Assembly: GCA_947631805.1 (NCBI GenBank)
Contig: CANRNA010000060.1
Coordinates: 1 to 9,028, forward strand
Origin: an uncultured Oscillospiraceae bacterium
GTDB taxonomy: Bacteria > Bacillota > Clostridia > Oscillospirales > Oscillospiraceae
Length of the DNA stretch: 9,028 nucleotides
Reading direction: 5' to 3'
The notes under the pieces were generated by a model. The model saw only the letters and a list, made by a program, of their open reading frames with translations. It made no database searches and had not been told where the DNA came from. A program made the position numbers and the translations under genes. Of this stretch, positions 5,906 to 9,028 are shown piece after piece. How positions within the stretch are numbered: the stretch's first letter is position 1; every line of letters begins with the position of its first letter.

Positions 5906-5924
5906 GTCGGTCACAAAGACCTGC

Positions 5925-6200
5925 TTATTTTGCAATGGCGTCCTTCAGGGCCTTGCCAGCCTTGAACTGAGGGGCCTTGGAAGCGGGGATCTTGATCTCG
6001 GCCTTGGTCTGGGGGTTGCGGCCGACACGGGCTGCGCGCTCCTTCACATCGAATGCGCCGAAGCCGACGATCTGGACCTTGTCGCCCTTCTTCAGAGCAT
6101 TGGTCACAACATCGACGAACGCATTGACAGCACTCTCCGAATCCTTCTTGGAAAGACCGGTCTCCGCCGCGATTGCCGCAATAAGTTCTGCTTTGTTCAT
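5925..6200 (-). CDS. hup: HU family nucleoid DNA-binding protein
   Basis: A 91-residue HU, a dimeric histone-like protein that bends and compacts DNA. It starts [20 protein letters not shown] and has the HU signature GFGAF (46-50) followed by R55, R58 and GRNPQT (60-65), whose proline (P63) tip intercalates into DNA. K83, K86 and K91 add C-terminal positive charge. Length and motifs are those of HU rather than IHF. An excellent AGGAGGT site lies 5 nt before the ATG. The gene sits between mazG and rqcP, the arrangement common in Clostridia but not in B. subtilis, where hbs is elsewhere. The 93-bp gap to mazG contains AT-rich leader sequence, so a separate promoter for this normally abundant protein is likely, though I could not find a good -35/-10 pair. 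Confidence 0.97.
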   Translation of the reverse strand: MNKAELIAAIAAETGLSKKDSESAVNAFVDVVTNALKKGDKVQIVGFGAFDVKERAARVGRNPQTKAEIKIPASKAPQFKAGKALKDAIAK

Positions 6201-6219
6201 AGTTGACCTCCTAATTCTC

Positions 6220-6260
6220 GGCGGTTTCCCGCCTCTTTTGTTTTTTGTTTGTTTTTTATT
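6220..6260 (-). promoter_or_regulatory. hup leader: GNRA-type hairpin and A-rich tract
   Basis: On the minus strand an A-rich run with almost no G or T (6234-6260) precedes a small hairpin, GGCGG-GAAA-CCGCC (6220-6233), which stops 7 nt before the AGGAGGT site. Read on the plus strand, the same bases look like a terminator: GC stem, then TCTTTTGTTTTTTG. Confidence 0.55.
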
Positions 6261-6262
6261 CT

Positions 6263-6285
6263 AAAGTTTGCTTTCGCAAATCTTT
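6263..6285 (-). other. Hairpin just after the mazG stop codon
   Basis: On the minus strand AAAG-(A)-TTTGC pairs with GCAAACTTT around a GAAA loop (6263-6285): 9 pairs and one bulged A. It starts 8 nt after the mazG stop codon. No U-tract follows, so it is probably a 3'-end protector, or part of a hup leader if transcription reads through. Confidence 0.45.
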
Positions 6286-6293
6286 GACAGATT

Positions 6294-7085
6294 CTATTCC
6301 AGGCTCTTCGCCTTCTGCCACAGGGCCTCCTGGGCGTCCAGGGGCATATCCCCCAGGGCCTGTCCGTTCTCAGCCGCCATCTCCTCCATCCGGGCGTAGC
6401 GCCGGACGAACCGGTCGTTGGAGCCGTTCAGGGCCGCCTCCGGATCGATGCCCAAGAGCCTTGCCAGATTCACCACCGACGCCAGCACATCTCCCAGCTC
6501 CTCTTCCACGCGCTCCCCGGCGGCGATGGCCTCGTCCAGCTCTCCCAGCTCCTCGGTGAGCTTCTCCCGGGCGCCGTGCCAGTCCGGCCAGTCAAAGCCG
6601 TCCTTTCGGGCCTTTTTCTGTATCTTCTCCGCCCGCCACAGGGCCGGGAGGGCCCTGGCGACGCTCTCCATGGCCTGGGAGGAGGACTTCTGGGCCTTCT
6701 CCTGCCGCTTCACCTCTTCCCAGGTGACCAGCACCTCCTCCGGGGTGTCCAGGTCCATCTGCCCGAACACGTGGGGGTGGCGGCGGATGAGCTTCCTGCA
6801 GGCCTCGTCGCACACGTCGTCAAAGGTGAAGCCGCCCCGCTCCGTCTCTATCTGGGCGTGAAACAAGACCTGCATCTGCAGGTCGCCCAGTTCTTCCCGG
6901 AGATTATCCAGGTCGCCGCTGTCTATGGCGTCAGCGGCCTCATAGGCCTCCTCCAGCAGGTCCCGGCGAATGGACTGGTGGGTCTGGGCCCTATCCCAGG
7001 GACATCCGCCCTCCCCCCGGAGGATGGCCATGATGACACGGAAGTCATCCAGGCCGTATTTTTCCTTGTACTGAAAATTTATCAT
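6294..7085 (-). CDS. mazG: MazG nucleoside triphosphate pyrophosphohydrolase
   Basis: Hydrolyses (d)NTPs to monophosphates and pyrophosphate, a nucleotide-pool house-cleaning role. It has 263 residues from the chosen start, the length of E. coli MazG, with two tandem MazG domains. Domain one has GGCPWD (26-31), EEAYE (45-49) and REELGD (63-68); domain two has EELGE (178-182) and EEELGD (194-199). These acidic EExxE / ExxD sets bind Mg. B. subtilis YabN carries an extra N-terminal SAM methyltransferase-like domain that is absent here. I chose ATG 7085 (MINFQYKEKYG), preceded by a weak GAGAG, over ATG 7118, which adds 11 unrelated residues and has no binding site. It lies 66 bp after the flippase gene and 93 bp before hup, in the same direction. 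Confidence 0.94.
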   Translation of the reverse strand: MINFQYKEKYGLDDFRVIMAILRGEGGCPWDRAQTHQSIRRDLLEEAYEAADAIDSGDLDNLREELGDLQMQVLFHAQIETERGGFTFDDVCDEACRKLIRRHPHVFGQMDLDTPEEVLVTWEEVKRQEKAQKSSSQAMESVARALPALWRAEKIQKKARKDGFDWPDWHGAREKLTEELGELDEAIAAGERVEEELGDVLASVVNLARLLGIDPEAALNGSNDRFVRRYARMEEMAAENGQALGDMPLDAQEALWQKAKSLE

Positions 7086-7151
7086 ATTATCGCGCTCTCT
7101 GCAAGTGTAAAATTTCAAAAAACGGGATGTTTGCAGGTTTTTTTGCGTTTT

Positions 7152-8777
7152 TCAGCGAATATGGAGCTTCCGGGCGAGCTTTTCCCCCTTGGGGAACAGC
7201 TTCATGTCCTCCATGGTGATGGCCCGCAGGGCGATGGCCATGACGCAGTAGACCACCACGCCGACCGCCACTCCGGCCCCGAAGGGCAGCATGATATTCA
7301 CCCGCCGCCCGGCCACCGTGGACGTGACGCCGCCCATCAGCCCGTGGCACAGGCTCCACACCGCCCGGGCGGCCACGCCCATGACGGCGCAGCTGATGGC
7401 GCTGCGGCCGAATATCCGCCACAGATTCATGGGCCGGTCCATGTGCCGGGCCATGTTGATAAGGTTCACCGTGAGCATCACGATATAGCAGCAAAGAGTG
7501 CCCAGAGGCGCGCCGTAGATGTTGATGCTGGGGTTGCCCACCAGCACGTAGGTGACCACCACCTTCACGATGCCCCCCAGGACGATGCCCACCAGGGGCA
7601 GGCGCTCGTTGCCGTTGGCCGGGAGGATGGAGTTGGTCATCAGGCTCATGGTCATGAAGTAGCATGTCACGCCCAGCTCGCACAGCAGTATCGCCCCCTG
7701 GGTGCCGCTGCCGGGGAAAAGCGTCTCCATGCAGGGACCGGCCAGCACCGCCATGCCCACCGCCATAGGCAGGCACAGCAGCGTGCACATGCGCATGGAG
7801 CTCTCGGCGATGTTGCACACCTCCGCTCCCCTCTTGCGCAGCCGGGCCGCCGCGATGGCGGGCACCACGCTGGACAAAAAGGGTACCACGAAGGCGGAGG
7901 GGACATTGTACACCGTCATGGCCCAGTCATACACCCCGAACAGGCTGTCCGCCGCGATGGAGGAATAGCCCGCCGCCGTCTTCAGCCGGTTGAGGGTGAT
8001 GCCCCCGTCCGCCAGCTGGATGATGCTCATGATGGAGGTGGATATGGTGATGGGGATGCCGATGCGCAGCAGGTCCCAGAATATCTTCTTATCCGGATCC
8101 GGGATATCGGAGGCGTCCCGCCGGGGCTTCACGTCGTACTTGCGGTGGACCTTCACCTGCATGTAGACCATGGCGGCCAGAGAGCTGACCGTGGTGCCAA
8201 AAATGGCCCCCGCGGCGCATATCTCCATGCTGTAGCCCGCCTTGTACAGCCACCCGGCGCAGGCCAGGCCCACCAGCACCTTCACCCCCGTCTCGATGAC
8301 CTGGCTGACGGTGGTGGGGATCATATCCGAATGGCCCTGGGCATAGCCCCGGTAGGCGGCCGTCACGCACACCAGCACCACGCTGGGCGCCATGATGAAG
8401 ATGCACCGGGAGGCCTGGACGGCGTTCATATAGGCGGCTATCTCCGCCGGGAACGCCATCATGATGAACGTGCCCGCGGCGCCCAGCCCCAGGAAGCTCA
8501 TCATGCCCACCCGGAACACCCGGTAGACCTGATTCTCCCGGTCCAGGGCGTCCGCCTCGGATATCATCCGGCTCATGGCCACCGGAAAACCGGCGGTAGC
8601 GATGGTGAGAAAGAAGTTATAGATGCGGTAGGTGATGCCGAACTGGGCGTACCCGGCCTTGCCCAGGATATTGCCCAGCGGTATCTTGTAGACCGCGCCC
8701 AGTATCTTTACAAGGACGATGCCAACGGTGTAGATGGCCGCGCCGTGCAGAAAGTTTTGCCCCTTTTTTTCAGACAT
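7152..8777 (-). CDS. SpoVB/MurJ-like oligosaccharide flippase (MOP/MVF superfamily)
   Basis: A 541-residue polytopic membrane protein of the SpoVB/YabM/YtgP group of lipid-linked oligosaccharide flippases, which move precursors such as lipid II across the cytoplasmic membrane. About 14 hydrophobic segments are expected. A clear hydrophilic loop (207-233, rich in K, R and D) separates the two halves. The family segment AYRGYAQGHSDMIPTTVSQV (140-159) is well preserved, and the N-terminal LGAVYKIPLGNILG (26-39) is typical. AAGGAG (8783-8788) lies 5 nt before the ATG. Its place directly upstream of mazG and hup matches the yabM slot of Firmicutes, which suggests a cell-wall or spore-cortex role. 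Whether it is the main MurJ-type lipid II flippase or a sporulation paralogue cannot be told from sequence. Confidence 0.9.
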   Translation of the reverse strand: MSEKKGQNFLHGAAIYTVGIVLVKILGAVYKIPLGNILGKAGYAQFGITYRIYNFFLTIATAGFPVAMSRMISEADALDRENQVYRVFRVGMMSFLGLGAAGTFIMMAFPAEIAAYMNAVQASRCIFIMAPSVVLVCVTAAYRGYAQGHSDMIPTTVSQVIETGVKVLVGLACAGWLYKAGYSMEICAAGAIFGTTVSSLAAMVYMQVKVHRKYDVKPRRDASDIPDPDKKIFWDLLRIGIPITISTSIMSIIQLADGGITLNRLKTAAGYSSIAADSLFGVYDWAMTVYNVPSAFVVPFLSSVVPAIAAARLRKRGAEVCNIAESSMRMCTLLCLPMAVGMAVLAGPCMETLFPGSGTQGAILLCELGVTCYFMTMSLMTNSILPANGNERLPLVGIVLGGIVKVVVTYVLVGNPSINIYGAPLGTLCCYIVMLTVNLINMARHMDRPMNLWRIFGRSAISCAVMGVAARAVWSLCHGLMGGVTSTVAGRRVNIMLPFGAGVAVGVVVYCVMAIALRAITMEDMKLFPKGEKLARKLHIR

Positions 8778-8807
8778 ATTTGCTCCTTACCTGTGCCGGA
8801 TAAAACG

Positions 8808-8837
8808 AATATATGCCGCTTCGGGCCGCAAGATGAA
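8808..8837 (-). promoter_or_regulatory. Weak candidate promoter for the flippase operon
   Basis: Minus-strand TTCATC (8832-8837), 18-bp spacer, TATATT (8808-8813). The -10 is 5 of 6 and the -35 only 3 of 6. It is placed correctly, about 24 nt of leader before the ribosome binding site. Confidence 0.35.
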
Positions 8838-8871
8838 CCCAACGGGCACCCTCCCCCTCGGGCGGCATGAC

Positions 8872-8897
8872 ACAGGGGCGGCATAAGCCGCCCCTGT
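8872..8897. terminator. Palindromic hairpin after gap
   Basis: A perfect 11-bp stem, ACAGGGGCGGC (8872-8882) with GCCGCCCCTGT (8887-8897), closes an ATAA loop and begins 14 nt after the gap stop codon. No U-tract follows in the gap direction. It could be a rho-independent-like stop, an mRNA 3' stabiliser or a copy of a dispersed palindrome. Confidence 0.55.
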
Positions 8898-8911
8898 AGG
8901 GAAAGAGCAAA

Positions 8912-9028
<117 letters not shown>

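Noticed and set aside
6284..6289. Perfect TTGACA on the plus strand
   Set aside because: No -10 box lies at 16-18 bp and no plus-strand gene follows; treated as chance.
7086..7151. Possible promoter (TTTACA with TAATAT) in the flippase-mazG gap
   Set aside because: The -10 would overlap the mazG start codon, so transcription would begin inside the gene. No better pair was found; co-transcription with the flippase gene is simpler.
6576..8870. 764-codon plus-strand frame opposite mazG and the flippase
   Set aside because: His-, Gly- and Gln-rich composition with no domain. The minus strand carries recognisable MazG and SpoVB-like proteins with ribosome binding sites.

Overview
The window is about 9 kb of GC-rich housekeeping chromosome from what looks like a high-GC, endospore-forming Clostridia lineage (Oscillospiraceae-like; this is inference). 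The evidence is AGGAGG-type ribosome binding sites, sigma-A-type promoters in AT-rich pockets, and the run spoVB-like flippase, mazG, hup, rqcP. That run is a Firmicutes sporulation/housekeeping neighbourhood. I see no mobile element, CRISPR array, tRNA or rRNA, and no sign of a foreign cassette.

Layout. Positions 1-1043 (minus) hold most of mtaB, a tRNA methylthiotransferase cut by the window edge. Back to back with it is a cysteine desulfurase (1096-2223, plus), and overlapping opposed promoters fill the 52-bp gap between them. A terminator at 2245-2276 separates the desulfurase from a convergent block read on the minus strand: a small P-loop ATPase of unknown role (2286-2702), glucose-6-phosphate isomerase pgi (2799-4064) and a secreted D-Ala-D-Ala carboxypeptidase (4244-5395). 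A strong terminator (5570-5612) closes the next minus-strand block. In transcription order that block is a SpoVB/MurJ-like flippase (8777-7152), mazG (7085-6294), hup (6200-5925) and rqcP (5858-5619). The right edge holds the last 38 codons of glyceraldehyde-3-phosphate dehydrogenase (minus).

How the genes fit together. MtaB needs sulfur and Fe-S clusters, and a cysteine desulfurase is the usual sulfur source, so their pairing is sensible. pgi and gap are both glycolytic but sit in separate transcription units. The flippase and the carboxypeptidase both act on cell wall or cortex peptidoglycan. RqcP, HU and MazG are translation quality control, nucleoid and nucleotide house-cleaning proteins.

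No undescribed system is evident. The points worth a second look are regulatory: the opposed mtaB/desulfurase promoters, a perfect 15-bp inverted repeat over the P-loop gene's putative promoter, two repeats 40 bp apart upstream of the pgi promoter, competing hairpins in the carboxypeptidase leader, and the absence of yabP after rqcP.
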